Of a DNA stretch of 64,000 bases, positions 17,088 through 26,373 are shown piece after piece. The position numbers and the translations under genes are program-made. Origin of the DNA: Roseateles sp. (GTDB lineage Bacteria; Pseudomonadota; Gammaproteobacteria; Burkholderiales; Burkholderiaceae_C); NCBI GenBank assembly GCA_016790285.1, contig JAEUPJ010000050.1:1-64000 (forward strand), written 5' to 3'. The notes under the pieces are model-generated. The model worked only from the letters and a program-made list of their open reading frames with translations. It was not told the DNA's origin and made no database searches. The first letter of the stretch is position 1; each line of letters starts with the position of its first letter.

Positions 17088-20000
17088 ATGGCCTTCCTGG
17101 GCACCATCACGCTGCTGGCCCTGCTGGGTCTGCTGGCCTATGCCCTGCTGCTGCGCCAGTTCGCGCCTGAGGCGGCCGCCTTCGCGATGCGCTGGCCCGC
17201 GCTGACATGGCCGGCCTGGCGCTGGCCCGCGGCCACCGACACCGCCCGGCAGTACGCGCAGCCGTGGCTGCTGCTGATCGGTGAGCCGGGGGCCGGCAAG
17301 AGCAGCCTGCTGGCCACGGTGCGTGCCGAGCGGCTGCAAGAGCGCGGCGAGCGGGGCCTGCTGCCCTCCCCGGGCACCGTGCCGGGGGCGACGGCGCTGG
17401 CCCTGCCCGACGGTGTTCTCTGGGACCCCGACGGCACCGCCTGGAACACCGACGCCAAGGCGCAGCTCGACGCGCTGGCGCGCCTGCGGCCGCTGCGCCC
17501 GCTGGATGGGCTGGTGTGGGTCATCAATGCCGCTACGCTGCGCGACGCCAGCCCCGAAGCCGCCCGGCTGATGGGCCAGCAGGCGGCGGCGCAGTTCGAC
17601 ACCGTGCGCCGCCGCCTGGGGCTGCTGTTGCCGGTGTACGTGGTGATCAGCCACGGCGATGCGATCGATGGCTTCCAGGCCTTCTGGCGCGCTTCGGCCA
17701 GCCAGGCCCAGCGGGAGCAGATGCTCGGCTGGTCCTGCCCCGGCGACATCGATGCCGAGGCGCTGGCGGACATGGCGCTCGACACCCTGCACGTCGACGT
17801 GACCCGCCTGCAGCTGGCCGCCGCCCGGGGTGAGGACATTGCGCAGGGGCTCGCGTTCGCCCTCTTCCCGCAACGCCTGGCCGCGCTGCGCGCGCCCTTG
17901 CAGCAGCTGCTGGGTCAAGCCTTCCACGGTGAGCCCTGGCAGCGCACGTTCGCGTGCCGCGGGGTGTATGTGGCTGGCGCCGTGGACGATGCTGCTGGTG
18001 AGCCTCCCCGGGCCGACTTGAGCTTTGTCGCCGGCCTGGTGCGCGACAAGGTGCTTGCCGAGGGGGGCCTTGCGAGGCTGGACCCGCCCACACGCTGGGC
18101 ACGCCTGCGCGCCTGGCGCGCCTGGCAAGCCGCCGGGCTGGCCCTGGGCGCCACGCTGCTGGCCGGTGTCAGCGTCACGGCCCACCGCATCGACCAACGC
18201 ACCGAGACGCTGGCCCGCACGAGCCAGGCGTTGCCCGCACCGGGCCTGCAGCCCTGCGCCGGCACCGCCGCCGTGGCGGCCGCGCTCACGCAGGCTGCAG
18301 CGCTGGACGGCGGCCTGCGCAGCGCCTGGATGCCCTGGTCGCTGCTGGCTCCCGCGCCGGACGGGATCGTGGCCAACGCCGTGCGCGACAAGCTGCTCGG
18401 CCCGGTGGTGCTGCCCGCGCTGTCCTGCAAGCTCAACGAGGCCGCGGCCCGGGTGCCCAGCGCTGCACCCGCCACTGACGATGCGGCACGCCGACGCGCC
18501 GTGCTGGAGCAGGCCACCCGCGCGCAACGCATGGACGAGCAGTTGTCCGACTACCGGCTGCTGTTCGAGGCCAGCTCGGCCAGCACTCGCCAGGCGGCTG
18601 TGGAGCGCCTCGCCCAGGGGCTGCTCGGCCTGGCTCCCGTGCGGCCCGATCCGACTCAGCTGCTGGGCCGCGCCATCGCCGGGAGCTCGCCCGATGCCCG
18701 GGTGCCGCGCACGCTGCCACCCGCCTGGCTGGAGCAGCTCGCGCAGCTGCCTCGTGTGCAGCAGGCCCTGATCGAACGCGACCTGCGCGCCGGGCCGGCA
18801 CGCGTCGCCGCCGCCCAGGCACTGGCCGATCGCCAGACGCCCGCCCAGGGCAGCGTGCCCGGCCTGCGCGAACAAGCCCAGGCGCTGGGCGATTGGCTGA
18901 GCTGGCTGGACACCGCGTGGCTGCCGCTGAACGCCAGCCGCAACCCCTGCACCGAGGCCGCCGATGCCCTGGCGCAGCGCTTTGCCGCGCTGCGCCTCAC
19001 GCCGGCAGAGCGCACACGCCTGGGGGCGTCGCTCGAAGCGCTCGGCCCTTCGGCCTGCTTCACGCCCTTGAGTCGCGTGCTGCGTGAACTCAAGCTGGGC
19101 CGGCTGCAGGTGCCGCTCGTGGGTGAGGACCAGACGATGAACCCGGTCTGGCGGCGCGAACTCGCCGGCCTGCGGGCGCTGCTGTCGCAGGGCTTCGCGA
19201 AAGTGGACGGCGACCAGACACTGGCCTGCCTGGCCAACGCCGAGGGCTGGCAGGCCAGCGCCATCGACACCGCCTGGGGCTATGCGCGTGACTACCAACG
19301 GCTGGCCCAGGCGCAGGGCACGGCAGGCACCAGCGCCGCCGCCTCGCCGCTGTTCGACCAGCTCGCCCGCGTACAACTGGAGCGGGCGATGAACGGTGCC
19401 ATGCGGTCCGCCCAACTGCCTCCGTCAGCGCCCAAACCCGGCCTGCCTGCACCGGTCGATGACGGCATGCCCAGGCGCAGCGCCGACCTCACTGTGGCGC
19501 TGCAGTCCCTGCTGCCCGTGCAGCAGCTCTATGGCCAGCTCAACATGACCGCCAGCGCCGCCAACCTCGCGAGCTGCACGCGCAGCCACGCCCACCAGGC
19601 GCTGCTGCAGCTGAAGTCGCTCGCCGCTACGAGCCAACTCTACCTGCCCGGGCCGGGCCACGGGGGCCAGCTCCTCGACCTGGGGCCACCGGCCGTCGCG
19701 CGCGAATTCCTGGCCCAGCAGCTCACGCGGTCCGCCACGCTGGTGGACTACGCGCGGCCTTACGTGCGCCTGCTCGGCAACAGCGCGGCCGTGAACGACG
19801 GGCAGCTCACATCCGCCCAGACGGGGCCCTACTGGGCCAACACGGCCACCGAGCTGCAGCGCTACACCCAGGGCAAGGACACGGCCGGCCAGGTCGGGCA
19901 GTTGGAGAACCTGGTGATGACGCAGCTCGTCACGCTGAGCGCCGACAACTGTGCGGCCAAGCTCGGCGCCCCGGCTGCAGCCAGCGCGCCCACGCCCGGG

Positions 20001-20858
20001 CAGGACCTCTTCTCCGACCGGCGCGCAGCCCTGGAGACCCGTGCCCGGCTGAGCTGCACCGCCACGGCCTACGCCAACTACCTGGCGCTGGCACGGCGCT
20101 TCAACGACCAACTCGCCGGCCGCTACCCCTTCGGTGACCTGAACACCCCCGATGCCGCGCTGGCCGACGTCAAGCGCTTCTTCCTGGACTATGCCGACCA
20201 GGCCGCGCCGCTGGCCGCCAGCCTGGCCGCCTCCACGGATGCCCGGGCCAAGACGGCGCTGGCCTTCCTCAAGCAGCTCGACGCGACCGCGGCCTTCCTG
20301 CGTGCGAGCCTCACCGCGGGCGAGCTGAGCCAGCCCCTGACCCTCACGCCGAGCTTCCGGCTCAAGCCTGAATCCTCACCCGGCAGCGAGAACGTGATCA
20401 GCTGGGCGTTCAGCTCGGGGCCCCGCGTGCTGGTCTTCCCCGGCGGCCCGGCCACCACGCTCAGCTGGCCGTTCGGCCAGGCACTGAGCCTGGACCTGAG
20501 CTGGCCCGACGGCTCCGTGGGCGGTGGCGCGGCCGCCGTCTGGCAACCCAGCGCGGCGCCCGGCTTCACGCGGCGTGGCGCCACGGCCAGCTTCGGCTTC
20601 GGCGGGGACTGGGCCTTGCTGCGCCTCATCGAAGGGCACCGGCCAACGACGCTTGCCATCGTCGACCCGCTGGACCCGACCCAGCTGCAACTCGAATTCA
20701 AGGTGCCCACCCAGCGCATGCCCACTCCGGCCGGCCCGCTGGCCAGTGCCGAAGCCCGGCTTTACCTGGGCTTGCGTCTGAGCGGCATCGATCCCAAGAC
20801 CCAGGCGCCTGCCCCCGTGACCTGGCCCGGCCCCTTTCCGCGTTCGGCGCCCCTTTGA
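17088..20858 (+). CDS. tssM: T6SS inner-membrane protein TssM (IcmF-like)
   Basis: A 1256-aa IcmF-family protein that spans the inner membrane and reaches through the periplasm to TssJ. A transmembrane segment is at residues 4-24 and a second near 347-365. An NTPase-like Walker A, GEPGAGKSS, begins at residue 65, with a matching cytoplasmic domain (PSPGTVPGATALALPDGV, WVINAATLRD). The long C-terminal periplasmic part ends in the beta-rich VFPGGPATTLSWPFGQALSL-type domain that binds TssJ. Only one clear N-terminal helix precedes the NTPase domain, fewer than in some homologues. Confidence 0.93.
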   Translation: MAFLGTITLLALLGLLAYALLLRQFAPEAAAFAMRWPALTWPAWRWPAATDTARQYAQPWLLLIGEPGAGKSSLLATVRAERLQERGERGLLPSPGTVPGATALALPDGVLWDPDGTAWNTDAKAQLDALARLRPLRPLDGLVWVINAATLRDASPEAARLMGQQAAAQFDTVRRRLGLLLPVYVVISHGDAIDGFQAFWRASASQAQREQMLGWSCPGDIDAEALADMALDTLHVDVTRLQLAAARGEDIAQGLAFALFPQRLAALRAPLQQLLGQAFHGEPWQRTFACRGVYVAGAVDDAAGEPPRADLSFVAGLVRDKVLAEGGLARLDPPTRWARLRAWRAWQAAGLALGATLLAGVSVTAHRIDQRTETLARTSQALPAPGLQPCAGTAAVAAALTQAAALDGGLRSAWMPWSLLAPAPDGIVANAVRDKLLGPVVLPALSCKLNEAAARVPSAAPATDDAARRRAVLEQATRAQRMDEQLSDYRLLFEASSASTRQAAVERLAQGLLGLAPVRPDPTQLLGRAIAGSSPDARVPRTLPPAWLEQLAQLPRVQQALIERDLRAGPARVAAAQALADRQTPAQGSVPGLREQAQALGDWLSWLDTAWLPLNASRNPCTEAADALAQRFAALRLTPAERTRLGASLEALGPSACFTPLSRVLRELKLGRLQVPLVGEDQTMNPVWRRELAGLRALLSQGFAKVDGDQTLACLANAEGWQASAIDTAWGYARDYQRLAQAQGTAGTSAAASPLFDQLARVQLERAMNGAMRSAQLPPSAPKPGLPAPVDDGMPRRSADLTVALQSLLPVQQLYGQLNMTASAANLASCTRSHAHQALLQLKSLAATSQLYLPGPGHGGQLLDLGPPAVAREFLAQQLTRSATLVDYARPYVRLLGNSAAVNDGQLTSAQTGPYWANTATELQRYTQGKDTAGQVGQLENLVMTQLVTLSADNCAAKLGAPAAASAPTPGQDLFSDRRAALETRARLSCTATAYANYLALARRFNDQLAGRYPFGDLNTPDAALADVKRFFLDYADQAAPLAASLAASTDARAKTALAFLKQLDATAAFLRASLTAGELSQPLTLTPSFRLKPESSPGSENVISWAFSSGPRVLVFPGGPATTLSWPFGQALSLDLSWPDGSVGGGAAAVWQPSAAPGFTRRGATASFGFGGDWALLRLIEGHRPTTLAIVDPLDPTQLQLEFKVPTQRMPTPAGPLASAEARLYLGLRLSGIDPKTQAPAPVTWPGPFPRSAPL

Positions 20859-20882
20859 CCCGCCTTTGACTGGAGCAGCCCC

Positions 20883-22001
20883 ATGACCCCTGACCTCGCG
20901 ATTGCAGACGACAGCGTGGACCTGCCACTGGCCCTGCTGCTGAACCCCATCGAACCCAGTGCGCCGGCGGGTGTCTCGCTGCGCGCGAGCGCCCTGTACC
21001 GCGGCATCGAACTCGCGCGCAGCGCCGACGACGCCAGCCTGCCCATGGGCCAGATGCCCCATGAGCTCAAGCGCGCCGACTGGCCGGCGGTGCAGCGCAT
21101 GTGCGTGGATGCGCTGTGCCACCACAGCAAGGACCTGCAGCTGGCGGTCTGGCTGCAGGAGGCCCTGATGCAGCAGCGCGGCCTGGCCGGCATCGCACCC
21201 GGCGTGCGCTTCACGACGTCGTTGCTGGAAGCGTTCTGGGAGAGCCTGCATCCGGCGGACACCGGCCACCGGGCGAACCTGCTGCGCTGGGTCAACCGGC
21301 GCCTGTTGCTCACCCTCAAGCTCATTCCCCTGAACTGCGACTCCGAGGCGGCCTATGCCTGGGCCGACCTGGAGCTGGCGCAGCGCCTGGCGCAACAGGC
21401 CACGCCTGACCGCAAGGCCGACGACGACAGCGGTGACGGCGATGCCGACCTTCAAGCCCTGCACAAGCGCCTGGCCGCCACGCCGACACCGGTCTGCCGC
21501 GAGCGGCTGGCCAGCCTCGGCCAGGCGCTGCAGGCTGTGGCTGAACTCAACGCCCTGATCGACCGGCGCTTTGACGACGATGCACCGAGCCTGGGCAACT
21601 TCGCGCGCACGCTGGAGTCCATCCAGGGCTGGTTCGCGGGCGAACTGCGCCGGCGCGGGCAGCCGCTCGGCGTGGAGCCACCGGCGCCAGCCAGCCCAGC
21701 GGCCAGCCCGAACCCGACGACGGCCCACGCGACGCCTGCGCCCGTCGCGCTGCAGCCGGTCGTCCAAGCCCAGGACGCCCGCAGCCAGGCCTACGCCATG
21801 CTGGCCAGCGCCAGCGAGATCCTGCTGCGCATCGAGCCGCACAGCCCCGTGCCCTACATCGTGCAGCGCGCTGTCGCCTGGGGCAGCCTCAACACGGCCG
21901 AGCTGTACCGCGAGCTTTTCCTGCGCACCGGCGGGCAGATCAACATCTTCGAGCTGCTGGGCATCCAGGAAGGCGAGGCGCCCGCCGCCGGCGCGGCCTG
22001 A
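20883..22001 (+). CDS. tssA: T6SS sheath-assembly cap protein TssA
   Basis: A 372-aa TssA with the N-terminal ImpA domain: LLLNPIEPSAPAGVSLR, then LKRADWPAVQRMCVDAL, DLQLAVWLQEALMQQRGL and FTTSLLEAFWESLHPAD. A Pro/Ala linker at about 260-290 leads to a C-terminal domain with YAMLASASEILLRIEPHSPVP in part and INIFELLGI. TssA primes baseplate and coordinates sheath polymerisation at the distal end. Placing tssA last in the core block rather than first is unusual but seen in some loci. Confidence 0.9.
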   Translation: MTPDLAIADDSVDLPLALLLNPIEPSAPAGVSLRASALYRGIELARSADDASLPMGQMPHELKRADWPAVQRMCVDALCHHSKDLQLAVWLQEALMQQRGLAGIAPGVRFTTSLLEAFWESLHPADTGHRANLLRWVNRRLLLTLKLIPLNCDSEAAYAWADLELAQRLAQQATPDRKADDDSGDGDADLQALHKRLAATPTPVCRERLASLGQALQAVAELNALIDRRFDDDAPSLGNFARTLESIQGWFAGELRRRGQPLGVEPPAPASPAASPNPTTAHATPAPVALQPVVQAQDARSQAYAMLASASEILLRIEPHSPVPYIVQRAVAWGSLNTAELYRELFLRTGGQINIFELLGIQEGEAPAAGAA

Positions 22002-22044
22002 GACCGCGCATTGAAACCACGCAGCCCCGATCGAAGGAGACCAC

Positions 22045-23133
22045 ATGAAGAAGCCCACCGCCCAAGAGCTGCAGGCCGGCAAGCTGGCGCTGCGCCCCGT
22101 GCGCAAGGCCAGCCTCGGCCCGCTGGATGTGAGCCAGACCAGCCTTGGTCGAGCTGTGGGCGATACGCCTCATGGCTTCGCCGACGCCGTGCGGGGCATG
22201 CGGGACGGCATCACGCAACTGCGGGCGCACCTCAATGACCAGGGCGGCATCAGCGGCCCAGCACAGACTTACGCACGCACGTCCATGAACGAGTGGGCCC
22301 GCCGCACCCACCAGGCCGTCTCCGGCCTGGAACCCGCCATGCAACATGCCTACGCCGGCAAGGCCACACGCGTGGTCTACGACAACTGGCGGGCTGAAGC
22401 ACCGCAGGCCAGGACCGATGCCCAGGCCACACTCCAGACCTTGATCACCAAGAGTCGGCAGTCACAGCGCACGGGCGTGGAGGTCTATGACCAGGCGTCG
22501 AAACGGTCGCCTGCGAGTGTGGAGCGCCACAAGGGTGAGGAAGGCGCGTTGAATCGGTTCGCCTACCGCATGAACCCGATCCAGGGCCGCGCCAAAGACC
22601 CTTCCGGCGCGTCTTCGCGGCTGAGCTTGAATTTCGACGTCGCCCAGGGGGCGCAGATGGTCAAGCGCATCATCGACGTCGTCCAGTCGCAGCCCGCCGT
22701 GGTCCGCCAGAGCAAGATCATGGGGCCGGGCACCATCGGCAAGCGCGTGGATGACGCGGTCGTCTACCTCGGCATGAACAAGCCCAGCGTCGACGAGGCA
22801 CGGCGCGTGGACCACGCGCTGAGCTCGGGGGTGCAGCCGCCCGCTCGCCGGGCCGCGCCACCCGGCATGGAGCCGCTGAGCGCCGTCTCCGCCTACGCGG
22901 AGTACATGCCCAACACCTCCAGCAGCCATGGCAACAACCGTGGCGCCTTCGTCGAGCAGGTGGTGCAAGCCCAGGCCCTCGGCAGCACGCAGAGCACCTC
23001 CACGCTGATGGCCCAGGCGCTGTCGACGGGCGGCTACCACCCGGCGCAGCCCAGCCGCATCATGACGCCGATGCAGCGCCTGCTCACCAACGAGATGGCC
23101 GCACGCCGCCGCGCGATGGGCTACGAGGACTGA
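22045..23133 (+). CDS. HopA1-like candidate T6SS effector
   Basis: A 362-aa protein with no signal peptide, membrane segment, PAAR or VgrG domain. The core (about 190-330) reads RLSLNFDVAQGAQMVKRII, then VRQSKIMGPGTIGKRVDDA and VVYLG, then HGNNRGAFVEQVVQAQALG. This strand/helix/K-x-x-G-P-G/R-x-D-x-x-VVYL order resembles the HopA1 family, whose fold is related to phosphothreonine lyases and whose members also act as lyases in some lanthipeptide pathways. Possible catalytic positions are Arg192, Lys224 and Arg234. The first 180 residues could be a delivery or chaperone region. It opens the cargo block after tssA with a GAAGGAG ribosome site. The family call is pattern recognition and needs structural comparison. 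Confidence 0.45.
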   Translation: MKKPTAQELQAGKLALRPVRKASLGPLDVSQTSLGRAVGDTPHGFADAVRGMRDGITQLRAHLNDQGGISGPAQTYARTSMNEWARRTHQAVSGLEPAMQHAYAGKATRVVYDNWRAEAPQARTDAQATLQTLITKSRQSQRTGVEVYDQASKRSPASVERHKGEEGALNRFAYRMNPIQGRAKDPSGASSRLSLNFDVAQGAQMVKRIIDVVQSQPAVVRQSKIMGPGTIGKRVDDAVVYLGMNKPSVDEARRVDHALSSGVQPPARRAAPPGMEPLSAVSAYAEYMPNTSSSHGNNRGAFVEQVVQAQALGSTQSTSTLMAQALSTGGYHPAQPSRIMTPMQRLLTNEMAARRRAMGYED

Positions 23134-23143
23134 GGAGCACGCC

Positions 23144-25285
23144 ATGGCATCGCTCACCACCACGCCGCGGCGCGAGGCACCCGTCAGCGCGCTGCGGGAC
23201 AGCGCCTCGGCTGAGGTCCCGCCCGGCCTCCAGCCTTTCCACGAGTTCTGTGCCAGCCGCCTCGCGCCGGCCGCCATGATTGCGAACCGCCTGGCGTCGC
23301 CCCTGCTGGGTCAGGCCTGGGCGTCGGCGCTGGTGATGCACTGGGGCCGGCTGCACAGTCTCGGTGGGCTCGACCTCAGCCAGCCGCTGTACGTCACCGA
23401 CCTGGCGCCCGCCCAGGGCCAGCTGGCGCGGGTGCTGCTGCCCGCCCTGGAGCGCGAGCTGCATGCGCGCGGCCTGCGGCATTGGCCGGTTCGCTACCTG
23501 GCGTGCAGCCCGTCCCGCACCAGCCAGCTCGCCCTGCACGCCGAGCTGGGCGATCAGCCTGCGCTGGCGGGCCATCTGCATTCGGGGCTGCTGGACACCG
23601 TCTGCTGGCCCATCCAGACCGGGCAGCCCCTGGTGCATGGCCCACAGCGGCTGCCGCTGTTCGGCGCGCGCAACCCCGTTGCGGCCCTGGCGCTCGGCGC
23701 CTGGAGCCGTCAGCCCAGCCGCCTGTACGCCGCCCATCATGGCCAGTTGCTGCAGGGGCTGGTGCGGCCCGCGCCGGCCGGCGCGGGCGACGGCAGCCTG
23801 ACCCTGGCCTACGAATGGCAGGACGTCGCCGGCCCGGCAGGCGGCGGCACACCCGAAGCGCTGCTGATCGCGCACTACCTGGCCGGCCTGCCCAGTGCGC
23901 CCTTCGTGCTGTCGGAGGCGGCCCTGGCGCAGATCGACGCCGTGGCCGACTTCTCCGCAGGTCGCTACCTGCTGCTGTGCGCCGACCTTGGCGTGACGGA
24001 TGAGCGCCAGATCCGTGCCCGCGCACTCGCGCCGCCCGCCGCCACCGAGCCCGGTGGTTTGCTGGTGCCGGTGAACTTCCATGCCCTGACGCGGCACCAG
24101 CGGCTGACGGGTGCGGCAGTGTCCCAGCAGCAATGCCAGGACGGTGGCTGGGTCCTTCACCTCGCCTGCCGCGACGACCGGCTCGGCGTCGACCCCACCG
24201 CATGGCAGCACCTTGCGCAGACGCTGCAGGACGCCCACCCGGACGACCGCGCCCGGGACTGCACTAGCGGCGCGCCGATCCGGGATGCGGCAGACCTGGA
24301 GCACCGCCTGCGCAGGAGCGGCGGCGATCCCTGGGCCCTGGTCGACGCGTTGCACAGCCTGGAGGGCATCACGATGCAACTGGACCCCGTGGCGGCACAG
24401 TCGCTGGCACGCGCGCTCGCCGCGGCCTGGGCCCGCACGGGTGGCGATCTGCGGGGCGCGGCTCTGGGTTGCGCCGTCAGCCGTCTCGCGGCTGAGCTGG
24501 GTGATTGGGGCCTGGCCCGCCACGTTCTCGTCCAGAGCAGGCCGGCCGATGCGGCTGAGCAGGCCCAGCTGTGCCAGCTTCGCGCGGTGGTCGAAGCACA
24601 GACGGGCAACGCCGAAGGGGCGCTTCTATGGGCCCGCCGTGCCCTGCAGGCCGATGCCGCACAGCCAGACTCCCTCGCGCTGGTCGCGCAGCTTCGCGCG
24701 CGGCTCCAGGCCTGGACGGGGCAGCGCTGGTACGTGCCACGCCACATGGGCTCGGGCGACCTGTGCCTTGAGCCGCTGCACGAAGGCCATCACGAGGCCC
24801 TGCGCTGCCAGATGCGCGACCCGCTCATCGGTGCGCTCGCGCAGATGCAGCCGCCCACACCCGAGGCCGCGCCGAGCGACGGCAGCGTCGACTTCGCGCT
24901 GATGCACGCCGACCAGGGCGTCGTGGGGCAGATCGGGTTCAGGCACCACACCGACATGGCGCATTTCCACCTGTGGATCGGGGCGGACTTCCAGGGCCAG
25001 GGGCTGGGCACCCGCGCCATGACGCTGCTCCTTGGCGTGCTGGCCGCCGCGGGCATCGAGCATGCCTTCAGCGTCGTCTACCGCCACAACCAGCGCTGCC
25101 GGCGCCTGCTGGCCCGCCTGGGTTTCTCCGAACTCCCAGACGCCGCCGACGAGGACGAGGCGCCATGGGTGGTTGTCCACCGCGCAACAGCAGTGACCGA
25201 TGTCCCCGTGGGCCAGGCCCAGCTCCTGCAGCGTTGGGAGCATCTCAGCGCAGCGCTGGACGGGCCGTCCGAGCCGATCGTGTGA
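23144..25285 (+). CDS. Methyltransferase-like / TPR / GNAT three-part protein
   Basis: A 713-aa fusion. Residues about 25-340 look like a degenerate MidA-type SAM-dependent methyltransferase fold: LYVTDLAPAQGQLARVLL replaces a clean G-x-G SAM loop, and a downstream YLLLCADLGVTDERQIRARA plus VPVNFHALTRHQRL fits that family's 'VNYHALG' region. Residues about 370-545 are helical repeats of TPR type (GNAEGALLWARRALQADAA). Residues about 560-690 are a GNAT acetyltransferase with LWIGADFQGQGLGTRAMTLL and NQRCRRLLARLGF. It sits 10 bp after the HopA1-like gene and 7 bp before the deaminase-like gene, so it may modify, fold or load cargo; that is inference. It could equally be an effector. Confidence 0.6.
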   Translation: MASLTTTPRREAPVSALRDSASAEVPPGLQPFHEFCASRLAPAAMIANRLASPLLGQAWASALVMHWGRLHSLGGLDLSQPLYVTDLAPAQGQLARVLLPALERELHARGLRHWPVRYLACSPSRTSQLALHAELGDQPALAGHLHSGLLDTVCWPIQTGQPLVHGPQRLPLFGARNPVAALALGAWSRQPSRLYAAHHGQLLQGLVRPAPAGAGDGSLTLAYEWQDVAGPAGGGTPEALLIAHYLAGLPSAPFVLSEAALAQIDAVADFSAGRYLLLCADLGVTDERQIRARALAPPAATEPGGLLVPVNFHALTRHQRLTGAAVSQQQCQDGGWVLHLACRDDRLGVDPTAWQHLAQTLQDAHPDDRARDCTSGAPIRDAADLEHRLRRSGGDPWALVDALHSLEGITMQLDPVAAQSLARALAAAWARTGGDLRGAALGCAVSRLAAELGDWGLARHVLVQSRPADAAEQAQLCQLRAVVEAQTGNAEGALLWARRALQADAAQPDSLALVAQLRARLQAWTGQRWYVPRHMGSGDLCLEPLHEGHHEALRCQMRDPLIGALAQMQPPTPEAAPSDGSVDFALMHADQGVVGQIGFRHHTDMAHFHLWIGADFQGQGLGTRAMTLLLGVLAAAGIEHAFSVVYRHNQRCRRLLARLGFSELPDAADEDEAPWVVVHRATAVTDVPVGQAQLLQRWEHLSAALDGPSEPIV

Positions 25286-25292
25286 GGAACCC

Positions 25293-26300
25293 ATGGCCAA
25301 GAAGCAGAAAGTCACGGCCAGCAAAGCCATCGTCACGAAGCCCGACCCGGACGACTTCGTGCCCATGCGCCCTGCGCTTTCTGCGCCCGTACTGGGCCCC
25401 GAGCACGCGCATGACCACAAGCTGCGCTATGGCAAGCCCAAAGGAAACACGTTCCACGCGGTGACGGTGAAGTCCTTTCCCAGCATGCAGGCCTACGACG
25501 AGCATCGAAAGGCCACTGGCCTTACGTTTGAAAACAAGGGCAACAAGCAGCAGTTCCTGAGCCGCAGAGGATCGGTCAGCGAGTTCAAGGTGAACCTCGA
25601 CCACACGGTCGATACCGTTCGGGTCAGCAGCGCGCCGACCAGCAGAGCATTGGAACGAGCCTCCAAGACGGATGCGCTTGCCGCCTATGACGCTACTGCA
25701 GAGAAGATCGAGCTTGGCGTGACCAACAGCAAGGGCAAGCAGACGACGACCAACGTGGTCCAGAGCGAGAGTTTCACATTCAAGCATCAGTCCGGGAAGG
25801 GCTTCCAGTTCGCCGAACCGCCGCAGTTCGCCCAGGGCACCTCGGCCACGGGCCTGCCGGCCAGCGTCGACCAAGTCAAACGGCGCAAGCTGTATCGGGC
25901 TTCCATCGACACGGCAAAAAAGCACGGCCTGACGCCGACCCCGGCTCTCAACTATCACTCAGAGCCCATGGCGCTCAGCCTGATGGCCCCCATCACCCGC
26001 GGCAGCGTCGTGATGACCACCAGCAGCCCCAATGACATGTGCGTGAACTGCGGTCGCACCTATGCCGACCATTTGGAGAGCGGCACGACGGTTTCTGCCA
26101 TGGGCGGTCGCTCCTTCGGCGGGCAGCACGCGGGATTCGATGATTTCTCTCGCCACGGCGACATTCCCAGTTCCTCGACGGGAGCCCAGATCTTCCGTGC
26201 GACGCCCACAGAGCAACTCCGCAAGCAGGCGGTCAACCGGCAGCAGGTCTCGGCATTGTTCGAAAGCGCCCCAAAGCGGCTGAAGTTGACGGACAAATGA
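25293..26300 (+). CDS. Candidate zinc-dependent deaminase toxin (T6SS cargo)
   Basis: A 335-aa protein whose C-terminal third carries the zinc signature of the nucleic-acid/nucleotide deaminase superfamily: H222-S-E224 (YHSEPMALSLMA) followed 28 residues after His222 by Cys250-x-x-Cys253 (SPNDMCVNCGRTY). In this fold His and the two Cys bind zinc and the Glu shuttles protons. The residue before the first Cys is Met, not the usual Pro. The N-terminal 200 residues have no recognised domain. Bacterial members in secretion loci are often interbacterial toxins that mutate or deplete nucleic acids. The gene is visibly more A/T-rich than its neighbours, consistent with transfer. ATG 25293 has a TGAGGAAC ribosome site. 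Substrate unknown. Confidence 0.6.
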   Translation: MAKKQKVTASKAIVTKPDPDDFVPMRPALSAPVLGPEHAHDHKLRYGKPKGNTFHAVTVKSFPSMQAYDEHRKATGLTFENKGNKQQFLSRRGSVSEFKVNLDHTVDTVRVSSAPTSRALERASKTDALAAYDATAEKIELGVTNSKGKQTTTNVVQSESFTFKHQSGKGFQFAEPPQFAQGTSATGLPASVDQVKRRKLYRASIDTAKKHGLTPTPALNYHSEPMALSLMAPITRGSVVMTTSSPNDMCVNCGRTYADHLESGTTVSAMGGRSFGGQHAGFDDFSRHGDIPSSSTGAQIFRATPTEQLRKQAVNRQQVSALFESAPKRLKLTDK

Positions 26301-26373
26301 AGACGAACCATGGGCTCTCGCCCCACAAACCACTCCCACCCCTCTCGCCCTCCTCAACCCTTGGAGAAGCTTC

